NCBI RefSeq assembly: GCF_030691135.1
Contig: NZ_JAUYFA010000029.1
Span: 41,772 to 105,771 of the forward strand
Direction: 5' to 3'
Origin: Phreatobacter sp.
GTDB lineage: Bacteria > Pseudomonadota > Alphaproteobacteria > Rhizobiales > Phreatobacteraceae
Length of the DNA: 64,000 nucleotides
Shown here: positions 47,663 through 57,987 of the stretch, one piece after another
Layout: every line of letters begins with the position of its first letter
Numbering within the stretch: position 1 is the first letter of the stretch
Made by a program: the position numbers and the translations under genes
Notes under the pieces: model-generated
The model's database searches: none
Seen by the model: only the letters and a program-made list of their open reading frames with translations
Told to the model about the DNA's origin: nothing

Positions 47663-48862
47663 ATGAGCAGGACCGACCCGGCCCTCGCCAGGGCCAACGA
47701 CCTGCTGGAGCGCTTCATCCTCTTCGACGGTCATAACGACCTGCCCTACACCATCCGCCGTTCCGCCGACGGCGATGTCGCGGCCTACGGGCTGGACCGC
47801 GTCCACCAGGAGAGCGACACCGACATCCCGCGCCTGCGCGAGGGAAAGGTCGGTGCCCAGGTCTTCGCCGCCTTCGTGCCGACATCGGTACCCAATCCCG
47901 GCCGCTTCACGCTCGAGCAGATCGCCATCGGCCTCGATATCGAGTCGGTGCATGCTGACGTCTTCCACCCGGCGCGGCGTGCCGCCGATATCGCCGCCGC
48001 CCGGCGGGCCGGCAAGATCGCCTCTGTCATCTCGGTGGAAAGCGCCGTCGGTCTCGGCGGCTCGCTCTCGCCGCTCCGGGTCTGGCATGCGGCTGGCGTG
48101 CGCATCCTCACCCTCTGCCACAACGAGACGCTGGACTGGATCGATTCAGCCACCGATGCGCCCCGTCATGGCGGACTGACGGATTTCGGCCGATCCTTGG
48201 TAGCCGAGTGCAACCGCATCGGCATGATGGTCGACCTCGCCCACGCCTCGCCGAAAGCCCAGCATGACGTGCTCGACGTCGCTGCGGCGCCCCTGTTGTG
48301 GTCCCATTCCAATGCCGCCGCGCTCTGCCCCCATCCGCGCAACGTGCCGGACGACGTGCTCGACCGGATCAAGGCCAATGGTGGCGTGGTCATGGCCACC
48401 TTCGTGCCGAACTTCATTTCGCGGAAGAGCCACGACTGGATGTCGCCGCTTCAGGTCCACGGCAAGACGCCGCCGGGTAGCGACATCGACACCGCGGTGG
48501 CGCGGCGCGCAGCGGAGGCCGGCCCCCGGCCGCGGGGCTCCATCGGCGAGCTCTGCGACCATATCCAGTACATCGTCGGGCGCACGGGCCTCGCCCATAT
48601 CGGCATTGGCTCCGACTTCTTTGGCGGTCCGAACCCGCCGGACCTCGCGGATTCCTCCCGCTTTCCTCACCTTGTCGCCGAACTCGTCCGGCGCGGCTGG
48701 TCGGACGCGGCCCTGAAGGGGATTCTCTCCGGCAATGCGCTCAGGGTCTGGCGGAGCGTCGAAAAGGTCTCGGCCCGGCTGAAAGCGGAACACCCGCCAG
48801 GGATCGCCCGGGTCGCGGCCGAGTCTCTCGTCACCCCCAGACGCAAAAAGCCGGCGACCTGA
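47663..48862 (+). CDS. Membrane dipeptidase (peptidase M19, renal dipeptidase family)
   Basis: Zinc dipeptidase of 399 residues. The metal ligands appear in LFDGHNDLPYTIRR, in SVESAVGLGG (bridging Glu) and in DLAHASPKAQHD; GIGSDFFGG is the C-terminal family signature. Members cut dipeptides, including D-amino acid types. No signal peptide is seen, so it should be cytoplasmic. AAGGAGCC precedes the ATG, 11 bp after rnd, so it may be co-transcribed with it. Confidence 0.9.
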   Translation: MSRTDPALARANDLLERFILFDGHNDLPYTIRRSADGDVAAYGLDRVHQESDTDIPRLREGKVGAQVFAAFVPTSVPNPGRFTLEQIAIGLDIESVHADVFHPARRAADIAAARRAGKIASVISVESAVGLGGSLSPLRVWHAAGVRILTLCHNETLDWIDSATDAPRHGGLTDFGRSLVAECNRIGMMVDLAHASPKAQHDVLDVAAAPLLWSHSNAAALCPHPRNVPDDVLDRIKANGGVVMATFVPNFISRKSHDWMSPLQVHGKTPPGSDIDTAVARRAAEAGPRPRGSIGELCDHIQYIVGRTGLAHIGIGSDFFGGPNPPDLADSSRFPHLVAELVRRGWSDAALKGILSGNALRVWRSVEKVSARLKAEHPPGIARVAAESLVTPRRKKPAT

Positions 48863-48873
48863 GCCGCCGGCTT
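48845..48873 (-). terminator. Intrinsic terminator between dipeptidase and uspA
   Basis: AAGCCGGCG and CGCCGGCTT form a 9-bp stem with an 8-base loop. The A run before it gives five T on the reverse strand, ending the uspA transcript. The loop holds the TGA of the dipeptidase gene, so it is shared DNA for both convergent genes. Confidence 0.8.
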
Positions 48874-48897
48874 CTGATCGGAGCGATCGAGGCGCCG

Positions 48898-49731
48898 TCA
48901 ATGCGCCATCAGCACCGGCACCGGCGAATATTGCAGCAGTGTCGTCGTCGTCCCGCCGAGCACCATCTGGCGCAGGCGGGAATGGGCATAGGCGCCCATG
49001 ACGATCATCTGCGCGCGGTTGTTCTGCGCGTGCTCGACGATCGTCTTGCCGACATTCCGGCTGTAGGGAAGGTTCGTCACCGTGACCTTGACGCCGTGAT
49101 GGGCGAGCATCGGCGCAAGATCGGCCCCCGCGACCAACTCGTCGGCATGGCGATCGCCCAGCACCGAGACGATCTCGACATGACCCGCCTTGTCGATGAA
49201 GTCCGAGGCCGAACCGATGGCGCGGGCGGCGACGGCCGAGCCGTCCCAGGCGACGACGATCGAATTCGTCGCGCGCACGGGGTCGAACCCGTCCGGAGCG
49301 AGGATGGTCGGACGACCCGTCGACAGCAGCAGCGTTTCCGCGAGCTCGGTTGCCCAGACGTCGTCCGGCCGCGGCCGGCCGCAGACGCAGAAATCATGGA
49401 GGCGACCGCGCTTGCCGATCCGCCCGAAGAGCGGGTCGATGGCGTCCGTTACCACTTCGACCGTGGAGGCGACTCCTGCCGTCTGGGTGGCATAGCGGAT
49501 CGCGTTGCAGAGTTCGTCCGCCTTGTCGGTGCGCGTGTCGTTCTCGTCGGCGACGATCGCCTGGACCTCCGCCACTCCGGAATAGACAACGACCGGCACC
49601 TTGATGGCCCCGACAACCACCGAAAGATGGGCGCCATGGGCGGCGGCCAGCGAGACGGCATATTCGATCGCCCCCTGCGGCTTTGCGCCGTCACCGGCAA
49701 TGAGGGCGAGCAGGATTGACTTGATGGACAT
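48898..49731 (-). CDS. Tandem UspA-domain universal stress protein
   Basis: 277-residue protein with two UspA folds. The first (about 1-140) is diverged; the second (about 150-277) has the ATP-binding pattern with SIVVAWDGSAVAARA and MGAYAHSRLRQMVLGGTTTTLL. Such proteins help survival under stress; the mechanism is not known. The AAGGAGG site fixes the ATG at 49731. It is a single gene with its own terminator. Confidence 0.88.
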   Translation of the reverse strand: MSIKSILLALIAGDGAKPQGAIEYAVSLAAAHGAHLSVVVGAIKVPVVVYSGVAEVQAIVADENDTRTDKADELCNAIRYATQTAGVASTVEVVTDAIDPLFGRIGKRGRLHDFCVCGRPRPDDVWATELAETLLLSTGRPTILAPDGFDPVRATNSIVVAWDGSAVAARAIGSASDFIDKAGHVEIVSVLGDRHADELVAGADLAPMLAHHGVKVTVTNLPYSRNVGKTIVEHAQNNRAQMIVMGAYAHSRLRQMVLGGTTTTLLQYSPVPVLMAH

Positions 49732-49825
49732 GGGGGCCTCCTTCTTCACGAGCGAACGCGCCGCAAGGTTGCGCGTTCCGGATGACGCGTCCTTGATGGA
49801 GATCAGACCTCATGACCTTAGCCCA

Positions 49826-51358
<1,533 letters not shown>

Positions 51359-51463
51359 CGCAGCGCCGGGGAACGTGCCCCGCCCCTCATCGGTATCGAG
51401 CCAAGCTGGTCCGATAGCACGCAAGCTCCGCGCCAACCAATGAGACTGTCGGGGGATGCGCCT

Positions 51464-52405
51464 TCAGGCGGCGATGGTCTTTCCCCGATTGTACTTCCAG
51501 ATGCCGACGGCGAGGATCAGGGTCGTCACCCCCGCGACCAGCACGGTCAGCGGCGAGGCGCCGAGCTTCTCGAACCACTGGGTATAAAAGTGGATGGCCC
51601 CGAAGACGGCGGCGAGGTTCAGCACCCACGGGCGGTTGGCCCGCGCCGCCCAGATGGCCACTCCGACGATGGCGACCAGCCACAGGAGCGAGAAGGTCCA
51701 GGACGGGATGATGGGCAGGTAGCGCGACGTCGCGTTCCGACCGACGAACCAGGTGAGGCGGTCGCCCCAGAGCGAGCCGACCCAGAAGCCGAAATTGACC
51801 AGCAGAAGGCAGGTACGCGCCGCGACGATGGCGAGCCGCGCCATGTCGGCCGCCAGAACCTTGGAAGCCTGGTAGGCGGCGATCGCCAGCCCCGAGAACA
51901 GGAGGACGGTGACGGCCGGTTGCTCGACGGCGAGAAAATAGGTCGCGCGCATGTAACCGGTACGCGCGCCGATCGTCGCCGATAGGGCGAGGACGGCAAG
52001 GGCGATCAGGAGGCCGGACCGCGCCGCGATGCCGCAGCCGACGAAGATGGCCGTCACCGCGAGAAGGGCCAGAACGGACCCCTTGGTCAGGAACATGACG
52101 CCGCCGGCAAGCATCAGCGCCCCTGCGAGGAGACAGACCTGCGCCAGGATCGCCCAGGTCTGCTCGCCGCGGAGGACGAAGCCGAGGCCGACACCCCCGA
52201 GGATTCCGCCCAGAACGACCGCTACCATCGGTTCCGGCACCAGCCCCAAGACCCCGAGAGCCACGGCCACCACGCCGAAGCCTATCAGCATGTTCATGGC
52301 GAGGGACCCGGTCGTCTCTGCCGCCAACGCTTTGAGGCGCATAGCCTCTTCGGCCGTCATGCGGCCCTGTTCGACCAGCTTGCCGATATCGAGGGTGATC
52401 TTCAT
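51464..52405 (-). CDS. DUF2157 membrane protein
   Basis: 313-residue membrane protein. A short cytoplasmic N-terminal helix pair (ITLDIGKLVEQGRMTAEEAMRLKALA) is the DUF2157 start. About ten hydrophobic helices follow, and a basic C-terminal tail (KYNRGKTIAA) is present. The function is unknown. The ATG at 52405 is supported by the conserved start; the upstream frame is Arg/Cys-rich shadow. Confidence 0.8.
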   Translation of the reverse strand: MKITLDIGKLVEQGRMTAEEAMRLKALAAETTGSLAMNMLIGFGVVAVALGVLGLVPEPMVAVVLGGILGGVGLGFVLRGEQTWAILAQVCLLAGALMLAGGVMFLTKGSVLALLAVTAIFVGCGIAARSGLLIALAVLALSATIGARTGYMRATYFLAVEQPAVTVLLFSGLAIAAYQASKVLAADMARLAIVAARTCLLLVNFGFWVGSLWGDRLTWFVGRNATSRYLPIIPSWTFSLLWLVAIVGVAIWAARANRPWVLNLAAVFGAIHFYTQWFEKLGASPLTVLVAGVTTLILAVGIWKYNRGKTIAA

Positions 52406-52475
52406 GGGCGTCTCCGGACCGACCGGATCGCCGGCGGGCACGCAGCAATGGCGCCCGCACCGTTTCACCGGCGTG

Positions 52476-53273
52476 TCACACGGCAGCGAGGACGGTTGCC
52501 GCAGCATCGAATTCGCGGCGGCGCGCGACACGCCTCTCGGCCGCATCGGCATCCTCGCCCCACTGGGATGTCTGGAAATCCTCGTCGACATGGGCGGCCG
52601 CCCACACCGCGTCGCCGTCGAGCCGGCCGAGCAGCAGGGCGAGCGCCAGCAGCGCCGACCCGGTCAGCGTCGTCACGACATGAGTGGCGCCGATGCGCCA
52701 GCCGTCATGCTTGGGGAGCGCTGCGGCCAGGGCCTCCAGCGCGGAGGGCGGCTGGGTGACGAAGACGACGCCCTGCGACAGGATCAGACGGGCCCCGAGA
52801 TCGTCGCGGGCCCAGGCGACGACCGGATCCCAGACGACCGCCTGGCGGGCGACGAGGGTCGCCGGACCATCGGCGCGATAGCAGAGGAGATCGGACGAGG
52901 CATAGCGCACGATTTCTGCCGCGACCGGGGCGGGATCGGGCACGACGCCGTCGATGATGGAGTTGGCGATCCGCGTGATCGGCATCTTCAAGGGCTCGAT
53001 GAATTCGCCGAGGGCCGCCCATTCCGCCGCGACCGCCGTCGCCAGCCTCTCCGTCGGAAAGGCCAGCGGATGGCGCCCCGGTGTCTTCGCGGGACGGCCG
53101 TCGAGGAGCAGCCGCCAGCCCGCGTCCGAGGGACCGGCGCTCGCTTCCCGGTAGAAGCGCTTGGGATAGGCCGGCTTCATCGCGAGCCGGGCCGCGGCCA
53201 CCGGGTCATAGGCGGCCGGATCGAGGTCCCGGGCGAACCAGTCTTCGAAGACGCTCTTGCTCATGGGCGCCAT
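52476..53273 (-). CDS. ATP12-family F1 ATP synthase assembly chaperone
   Basis: Homologue of mitochondrial Atp12p, which binds the alpha subunit of F1 during ATP synthase assembly. It is common in alphaproteobacteria. The 265-residue protein has KRFYREASAGPSDAGWRLLLDGRPAKTPG at its start, the conserved AVAAEWAALGEFIEPLKMPITRIANSIID segment, SSDLLCYRADGPATL and the C-terminal AAHVDEDFQTSQWGEDADA. A second ATG three codons inside is possible. Confidence 0.92.
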   Translation of the reverse strand: MAPMSKSVFEDWFARDLDPAAYDPVAAARLAMKPAYPKRFYREASAGPSDAGWRLLLDGRPAKTPGRHPLAFPTERLATAVAAEWAALGEFIEPLKMPITRIANSIIDGVVPDPAPVAAEIVRYASSDLLCYRADGPATLVARQAVVWDPVVAWARDDLGARLILSQGVVFVTQPPSALEALAAALPKHDGWRIGATHVVTTLTGSALLALALLLGRLDGDAVWAAAHVDEDFQTSQWGEDADAAERRVARRREFDAAATVLAAV

Positions 53274-53305
53274 GTAGAGGCTCGGCGGCGCGAATTCAAA
53301 CGTGT

Positions 53306-54016
53306 TCAGGCAACGAAGCGCAGGAACACCTCGCGAGCGTCGGGCATGGCGAGGCCGCGCGGCTCGAAGACGTGACGGGACAGGAAATGACCGGTCAGGC
53401 GGAAGCCGGCCCGCACGTCGTCCGGCGCGATCACAGCGGCGCCGCGCAGGAAGGCCGGCAGGGCGAGCAGCCGGTCGTGCCAGGGCTCACCGGCGGCACG
53501 GGACACGGCCCGCCCGGTCTTCGGCGAGACATAGACGAGGTCCTCCGTCGACCCTGTCGCGGCGCATTCCGACAGATCGACGCCGAACCCGAGGAGCCGC
53601 AGCACCTCCAGTTCGAAACGCACCATCAGCGGCGCGGCGATGGCGACATCGGGAAGGGTATCGGCGATGAGTGCGACCGCCTCGTAGATCCCCTCATGAG
53701 CCTCGCGTTCCGGCATCAGCCGCGCCATTGCGGCGAGAAGGGTGATGCCGGCGATGCCCTCGCGCGCCTCCATCAGGCGCGCGGCGCGCGAGACCTTGGC
53801 CTCGATCGCATAGGTGCCGAGATGCTCGTCGAGCCGCGCAGACCAGGCCGCATGGACGGTGTTGCCGGGCTGGATCACCGGCTGCTGGCGACGCGACCGT
53901 CCCCCGCGCACCAGGCCGAGATGGCGGCCGTGGTTGCGGGTGAACAGTTCGAGGATCACGCTCGATTCCCCGTAGGATCGGGCGCCCAGGACGATCCCCT
54001 CGTCGATCCAGTGCAT
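53306..54016 (-). CDS. recO: DNA repair protein RecO
   Basis: RecFOR pathway mediator that loads RecA onto SSB-coated DNA. The 236-residue protein begins with the OB fold (WIDEGIVLGARSYGESSVILELFT and HLGLVRGGRSRRQQP). The helical domain follows (RFELEVLRLLGFGVDLSECAATG). The zinc Cys cluster of E. coli-type RecO is reduced. It is the last gene of lepB-rnc-era-DUF1737-recO, 3 bp after DUF1737. Confidence 0.94.
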   Translation of the reverse strand: MHWIDEGIVLGARSYGESSVILELFTRNHGRHLGLVRGGRSRRQQPVIQPGNTVHAAWSARLDEHLGTYAIEAKVSRAARLMEAREGIAGITLLAAMARLMPEREAHEGIYEAVALIADTLPDVAIAAPLMVRFELEVLRLLGFGVDLSECAATGSTEDLVYVSPKTGRAVSRAAGEPWHDRLLALPAFLRGAAVIAPDDVRAGFRLTGHFLSRHVFEPRGLAMPDAREVFLRFVA

Positions 54017-54019
54017 GGA

Positions 54020-54253
54020 TCAGAAGTCGGACAGCTTCAGGTCCGGCGAATAGGCCACGTCCTCGACTTCCCTCACGATCGCCTGGCCGCAGATCACGCG
54101 ACCCTTGGCGGCATCGAAGGTGAGGGTCGGCGGGCCATAGAGCTGCCAGCCCTTGTTGATCGCCTCGCTGACGCGATGGCAAAACGCAGAATCGTCGGGG
54201 CCGGTCAGATAGCGGTAGAGAGTCGTCGCGCTCTTCGGTTTGACGGACAGCAT
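54020..54253 (-). CDS. DUF1737 small protein
   Basis: 77-residue protein with the DUF1737 pattern: YRYLTGPDDSAFCHRVSEAINKGWQLYG then TFDAAKGRVICGQAIVREV. The function is unknown. It is 3 bp after era and 3 bp before recO, so it is a full member of that operon. Confidence 0.88.
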   Translation of the reverse strand: MLSVKPKSATTLYRYLTGPDDSAFCHRVSEAINKGWQLYGPPTLTFDAAKGRVICGQAIVREVEDVAYSPDLKLSDF

Positions 54254-54256
54254 GGC

Positions 54257-55165
54257 TCACCTGCCTTTCGGATATTCCAGACCCATGCGCTCGTAGCGCT
54301 CGGGATCGTCGCCCCAGTTCTCGCGCACCTTCACGAAAAGGAACAGGTGCACCTTGGTCTCGAACAGCTTCGAGAGTTCCTCTCGCGCCGTCGTCGAGAT
54401 GAGCTTGATGGTGTCGCCGCGCTTGCCGAGCATGATCTTGCGCTGCCCTTCGCGGACCACATAGATCGTCTGCTCGATGCGGATCGAGCCGTCCTTGCGT
54501 TCCTCGTAGCTCTCAGTCTCGACGGTGGCGTCGTAGGGCAATTCGTCGTGCAGACGGTGATATAGTTTCTCGCGGGTGATCTCGGCGGCCAGCATGCGGG
54601 CCGGCACGTCGGATATCTCGTCCTCGGGATAGTGCCAGGGGCCGGCGGGAACGACGGCCGCGAGGTGGCGCTTCAGGTCCATGACCCCCGACCCGGTGGT
54701 CGACGAGATCATGAAGGTCTGGTCGAAGGTCGCCCGCGCATTGATGGCGGTGGCGAGGTCGAGGAGCTTCGGACGCTCGACGAGATCGACCTTGTTCAGC
54801 ACCAGGTCCTTCGGCTGGCGGATGTCGCCGATCTTGTCGAGGAGGGCATCGACGGGCTCGTCGACGCCCTTCTTGGCATCGACCAGCACGAGCACGCGGT
54901 CAGCATCGGCAGCGCCACCCCAGGCCGCCGAGACCATGGCACGGTCAAGACGGCGCTTCGGCGAGAACAGGCCCGGCGTATCGACGAGAATGACCTGCGA
55001 GGCCCCTTCCATCGCAATGCCGCGCACCAGGGCACGGGTCGTCTGCACCTTGTGGGAGACGATCGTGACCTTGGCGCCGACGAGCGCGTTGACCAGCGTC
55101 GACTTGCCGGCATTCGGCGCGCCGATGATGGCGACGAAGCCGCAGCGGGTGGCATCTTGGCTCAT
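54257..55165 (-). CDS. era: GTPase Era
   Basis: Essential GTPase that binds 16S rRNA in 30S assembly. The 302-residue protein has the G1 loop GAPNAGKSTLVNAL, the DTPGLFSPKRRL switch region, NKVDLV (G4) and the SSTTGSGVMDL (G5). The C-terminal KH domain is present (QRKIMLGKRGDTIKLISTTARE). Its ATG overlaps the rnc stop (ATGA). Confidence 0.97.
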   Translation of the reverse strand: MSQDATRCGFVAIIGAPNAGKSTLVNALVGAKVTIVSHKVQTTRALVRGIAMEGASQVILVDTPGLFSPKRRLDRAMVSAAWGGAADADRVLVLVDAKKGVDEPVDALLDKIGDIRQPKDLVLNKVDLVERPKLLDLATAINARATFDQTFMISSTTGSGVMDLKRHLAAVVPAGPWHYPEDEISDVPARMLAAEITREKLYHRLHDELPYDATVETESYEERKDGSIRIEQTIYVVREGQRKIMLGKRGDTIKLISTTAREELSKLFETKVHLFLFVKVRENWGDDPERYERMGLEYPKGR

Positions 55166-55917
55166 GGTGCGTTTCCAGGTTGCGGCATGGCCGACCAGAC
55201 GCCCTCGCGCAACAGGACGGCAGTGGCGGCGGCGATCTCCGCCTGCCGCTTGGCAGCGCCTTCGCCGATGCCGTCAGCGAGGCCGGGTATGATCACGGCC
55301 ATGGTGAAGACGGGTGCGTGGTCGGGACCGGCCCGCGCCACGACTTTGTAGACCGGGGTGGCGAACCCCCTGCCCTGCGCCCATTCTTGCAGGGCGCTCT
55401 TGGCGTCGCGCAGCGGCGGTGCGTTGGCGACTAGGCGCTCGCTCCAGTTGCGGATGACAAAGGCCTCCGCGGCCGCCCATCCCGCATCGAGATGAATGGC
55501 GCCGATCACCGCCTCGCAGAGATCAGCGAGAACGCCGGGGCGTCGGCCGACCGCCGTCTGGCTCTCCGTCGGCCCGACACTGACGCCGTCGCCGAGGCCG
55601 AGCACAATGGCGATCTCGGCGCAGGTCTCCGCCCTGACGAGGTCCGACAGCCGCCGCGACAAGGTGCCCTCGTCGTCCTCTGGCAGGGCCTTGAACAGCA
55701 TGGCCGCCACCGCGAGACCGAGAACCCGGTCTCCGAGAAATTCCAGCCGTTGATAGGAACCCGAGCGCTTTTCGATGCCCGATACGGCGCTCGGATGGGT
55801 CAGCGCCCGCGCCAGCAACCCCTTGTCGGCGAAGACATGGCCGATCCGCGCCTCCATCTCGTCGAGGCTGGCACGCTGGACCTTGGCTTTGCGACCTGGC
55901 GCCACGGCCCCCGTCAC
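55162..55917 (-). CDS. rnc: Ribonuclease III
   Basis: Double-strand RNA endonuclease that processes rRNA precursors. The catalytic signature RLEFLGDRVLGLAVAAML is at about 53-70, a second acidic cluster is in DLCEAVIGAIHLDAG, and the C-terminal dsRNA-binding domain (KSALQEWAQGRGFATPVYKVVARAGPDHAPVF) is complete. The start is a GTG overlapping the lepB TGA (GTGA). The total is 251 residues. Confidence 0.96.
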   Translation of the reverse strand: MTGAVAPGRKAKVQRASLDEMEARIGHVFADKGLLARALTHPSAVSGIEKRSGSYQRLEFLGDRVLGLAVAAMLFKALPEDDEGTLSRRLSDLVRAETCAEIAIVLGLGDGVSVGPTESQTAVGRRPGVLADLCEAVIGAIHLDAGWAAAEAFVIRNWSERLVANAPPLRDAKSALQEWAQGRGFATPVYKVVARAGPDHAPVFTMAVIIPGLADGIGEGAAKRQAEIAAATAVLLREGVWSAMPQPGNAP

Positions 55918-56651
55918 CTCACGAGATTTCCAAACCGTGTCCAGCGGATCGACCAGGGCCAGCGCCAGAAGGCCCAGGCGCGCTCACCCTCCTCAAGGGA
56001 GAAGAACAGGATCTGGGCGCGGCCGATCAGGTGGTCGAGGGGGATCGGGCCGACCTGGCTCAGGACACGGCTGTCGGTCGAATTGTCGCGGTTGTCGCCC
56101 ATGACGAAGACGTGGCCCTGAGGCACCTCGTAGACCGGCGTGTTGTCGTAGAAGCCGTTCTCGTAGAGGTCGAGCGTGGTGAATGCGACACCGTTCGGGA
56201 GTGTCTCGCGATAGCGGCGGGTGCGCACCTGCCGGCCGTCCTCGGTATCCACGAAGTCTTCGATCCGCTGGCGCGGAACCGGCGTTCCGTTGATGTGGAC
56301 CTGACCGGAGATCATCTGGATCCTGTCGCCGGGAAGGCCGATCACGCGCTTGATGTAGTCGACGTCGGGCTCGCGCGGCAGGCGAAAGACGACCACGTCG
56401 CCGCGGGTCGGCACCGATCCCATGATCCGCCCGTCGAACAGGTTGGGCGAGAACGGGAAGGAATATTTCGAATAGCCGTAGGAGAATTTCGAGACGAAGA
56501 GGTAATCGCCGACGAGCAGCGTCTCCTTCATCGACCCCGACGGGATGTTGAACGGCTGGAACAGGAACGTGCGGATCACGAAGGCGATCAGCAGCGCGTG
56601 GATCACCACGCGGACCGTTTCGCCCAGTCCGCTCTTTTTGTCATCGGCCAC
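55914..56651 (-). CDS. lepB: Signal peptidase I
   Basis: Membrane-anchored peptidase that removes signal peptides from exported proteins. The 245-residue protein has one hydrophobic anchor near the N-terminus. The catalytic Ser is in NIPSGSMKETLLVGDYLFVSK, the Lys in FRLPREPDVDYIKRVIGLPGD, and the GHVFVMGDNRDNSTDSR motif is near the end. The start is a GTG; no in-frame ATG is nearby. It is the first gene of the rnc-era-recO operon. Confidence 0.95.
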   Translation of the reverse strand: MADDKKSGLGETVRVVIHALLIAFVIRTFLFQPFNIPSGSMKETLLVGDYLFVSKFSYGYSKYSFPFSPNLFDGRIMGSVPTRGDVVVFRLPREPDVDYIKRVIGLPGDRIQMISGQVHINGTPVPRQRIEDFVDTEDGRQVRTRRYRETLPNGVAFTTLDLYENGFYDNTPVYEVPQGHVFVMGDNRDNSTDSRVLSQVGPIPLDHLIGRAQILFFSLEEGERAWAFWRWPWSIRWTRFGNLVR

Positions 56652-56923
56652 GCGCGTCGAACCTCATGTCGAATGAGCCCGCCCTATAGCCCGCCCGGCG
56701 GAGGTCTTGCAACGATGTCGGTGGTGAACTGCCGTTCGTCGACCGGTAGGAGCACCGGCCCTTGCACCAGCCGCGCCCGCTCTCGATCACGACGGGGCCC
56801 GGGAACGTGAGCTTGCCGGAATTCATTCAATGGCGGCGACTGTGGGCGAGGACCGGGCGTCGGCGGGCCTTCCTCAGGCTCCGTCGCGACGGACCCCATG
56901 TTTCGCCGGTTTCGGCAGACCGC

Positions 56924-57445
56924 CTAGAACTGCACTTCCTGCCGGTTGCGGATCGAACGGCCGGTCGTGTCGCGCAACTCGGGAACGATCACGGGCGCCG
57001 GCGTTCCAGGCCCGACCGGATCGCGGGGAACGGAGGCGCGGCGCACCGGCTCCCGGTTTCGGTCGATCGTGGTCGGGATCGCGCCGGCCCCCTGGCCGCT
57101 CATGATCGTACCGCCCAGCGCATTGCCGCCGGTCGGCGCACCCGTCGACACGCGTGAGACATTGCTGAGCGTCGTGCTCTCGCGCGCTCCAGGAGCCGTG
57201 CGCATGCCATCCACCTCCAGCCGCGACGGCGCCACCGCCGACGTGCGGGCGGAGAGCGGCACCGCTGTCGACGACGATGGCGGAACCTGTCCTGCCGACG
57301 CAGGCGCCGGGAGGGCCGACGTCTCGACGCGCGCGACGGGTACCGCCTGAGCGGCCACCGGCGCAACGACCGGGGTCTCGCGCGCGGTCATGCACCCTGT
57401 GAGGAGGACCGCCGAGGCAGCGATGGCAGCAGCTTGCTTGATCAT
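56924..57445 (-). CDS. Pro/Ala/Thr-rich lipoprotein, function unknown
   Basis: 173-residue predicted lipoprotein. The signal peptide is followed by the lipobox LLTGC at about residues 15-19. The rest is low complexity, rich in Ala, Pro, Val, Thr and Arg, with no known domain. It ends with TGRSIRNRQEVQF. It may be an outer-membrane anchored disordered protein. The ATG at 57445 is set by the signal peptide. Confidence 0.72.
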   Translation of the reverse strand: MIKQAAAIAASAVLLTGCMTARETPVVAPVAAQAVPVARVETSALPAPASAGQVPPSSSTAVPLSARTSAVAPSRLEVDGMRTAPGARESTTLSNVSRVSTGAPTGGNALGGTIMSGQGAGAIPTTIDRNREPVRRASVPRDPVGPGTPAPVIVPELRDTTGRSIRNRQEVQF

Positions 57446-57631
57446 GAATGGGTCCGTTAAGGCCGCTGGCAAGGCATTGGGAGTCATCTCACAGGGCGGC
57501 TTCCAGCCCGGCGGCTCGGTGATCGGCTGCCGCCAGGCCTTGAGAAGAGGACAGCCGGCCAAATTGCCCCCGGATCCTGTCGCGACGGGTTGACGCAGTG
57601 GACCGGCAAGCCGTGGCGAAAAGGTGGCGCC

Positions 57632-57829
57632 TCAGCGGGTGCGGCGGCCACTCTGTGGCTGGGCCGCGCCCTGTGTCGCGTGCGGACCCAGCGCCGGATC
57701 GGGCGGCAACGGCGGCGGCGTCGCATTGACAACGGGCGGTCCCGGAGGCGCGGAGGACTGGGTTTGCGCACAGCCGGCGAGCCCGACCATGGCGACGATC
57801 GTCAAACCTCCGAGGATCATTGTCTTCAT
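57632..57829 (-). CDS. Small proline-rich lipoprotein
   Basis: 65-residue predicted lipoprotein. It has a short signal peptide with lipobox GLAGC at about 16-20, then a Pro-rich tail (APPGPPVVNATPPPLPPDP). No known domain is present. The family is unknown. It lies 186 bp upstream of another lipoprotein gene in the same direction. Confidence 0.65.
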   Translation of the reverse strand: MKTMILGGLTIVAMVGLAGCAQTQSSAPPGPPVVNATPPPLPPDPALGPHATQGAAQPQSGRRTR

Positions 57830-57920
57830 GGCAACTGGTCTCCGTGCGTCACTCTAGCCCTTTAGCTGCCGGACGGCAGGCTCCGCAAGTCGTCCGAAAA
57901 CCGGCAACGCCCTGGCAACC

Positions 57921-57935
57921 TTAAACAAGTCTTAG
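57921..57935. promoter_or_regulatory. CtrA-like binding site upstream of motA
   Basis: TTAA-N7-TTAG differs from the CtrA consensus TTAA-N7-TTAA in one base. It lies 53 bp before the motA start, a position that fits control of motility genes by CtrA in alphaproteobacteria. Confidence 0.5.
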
Positions 57936-57987
57936 GCGGCATCTCCTAGTGTCAGATACCAGCAGGGTTGCGCGTTCGGAGTCTTCG

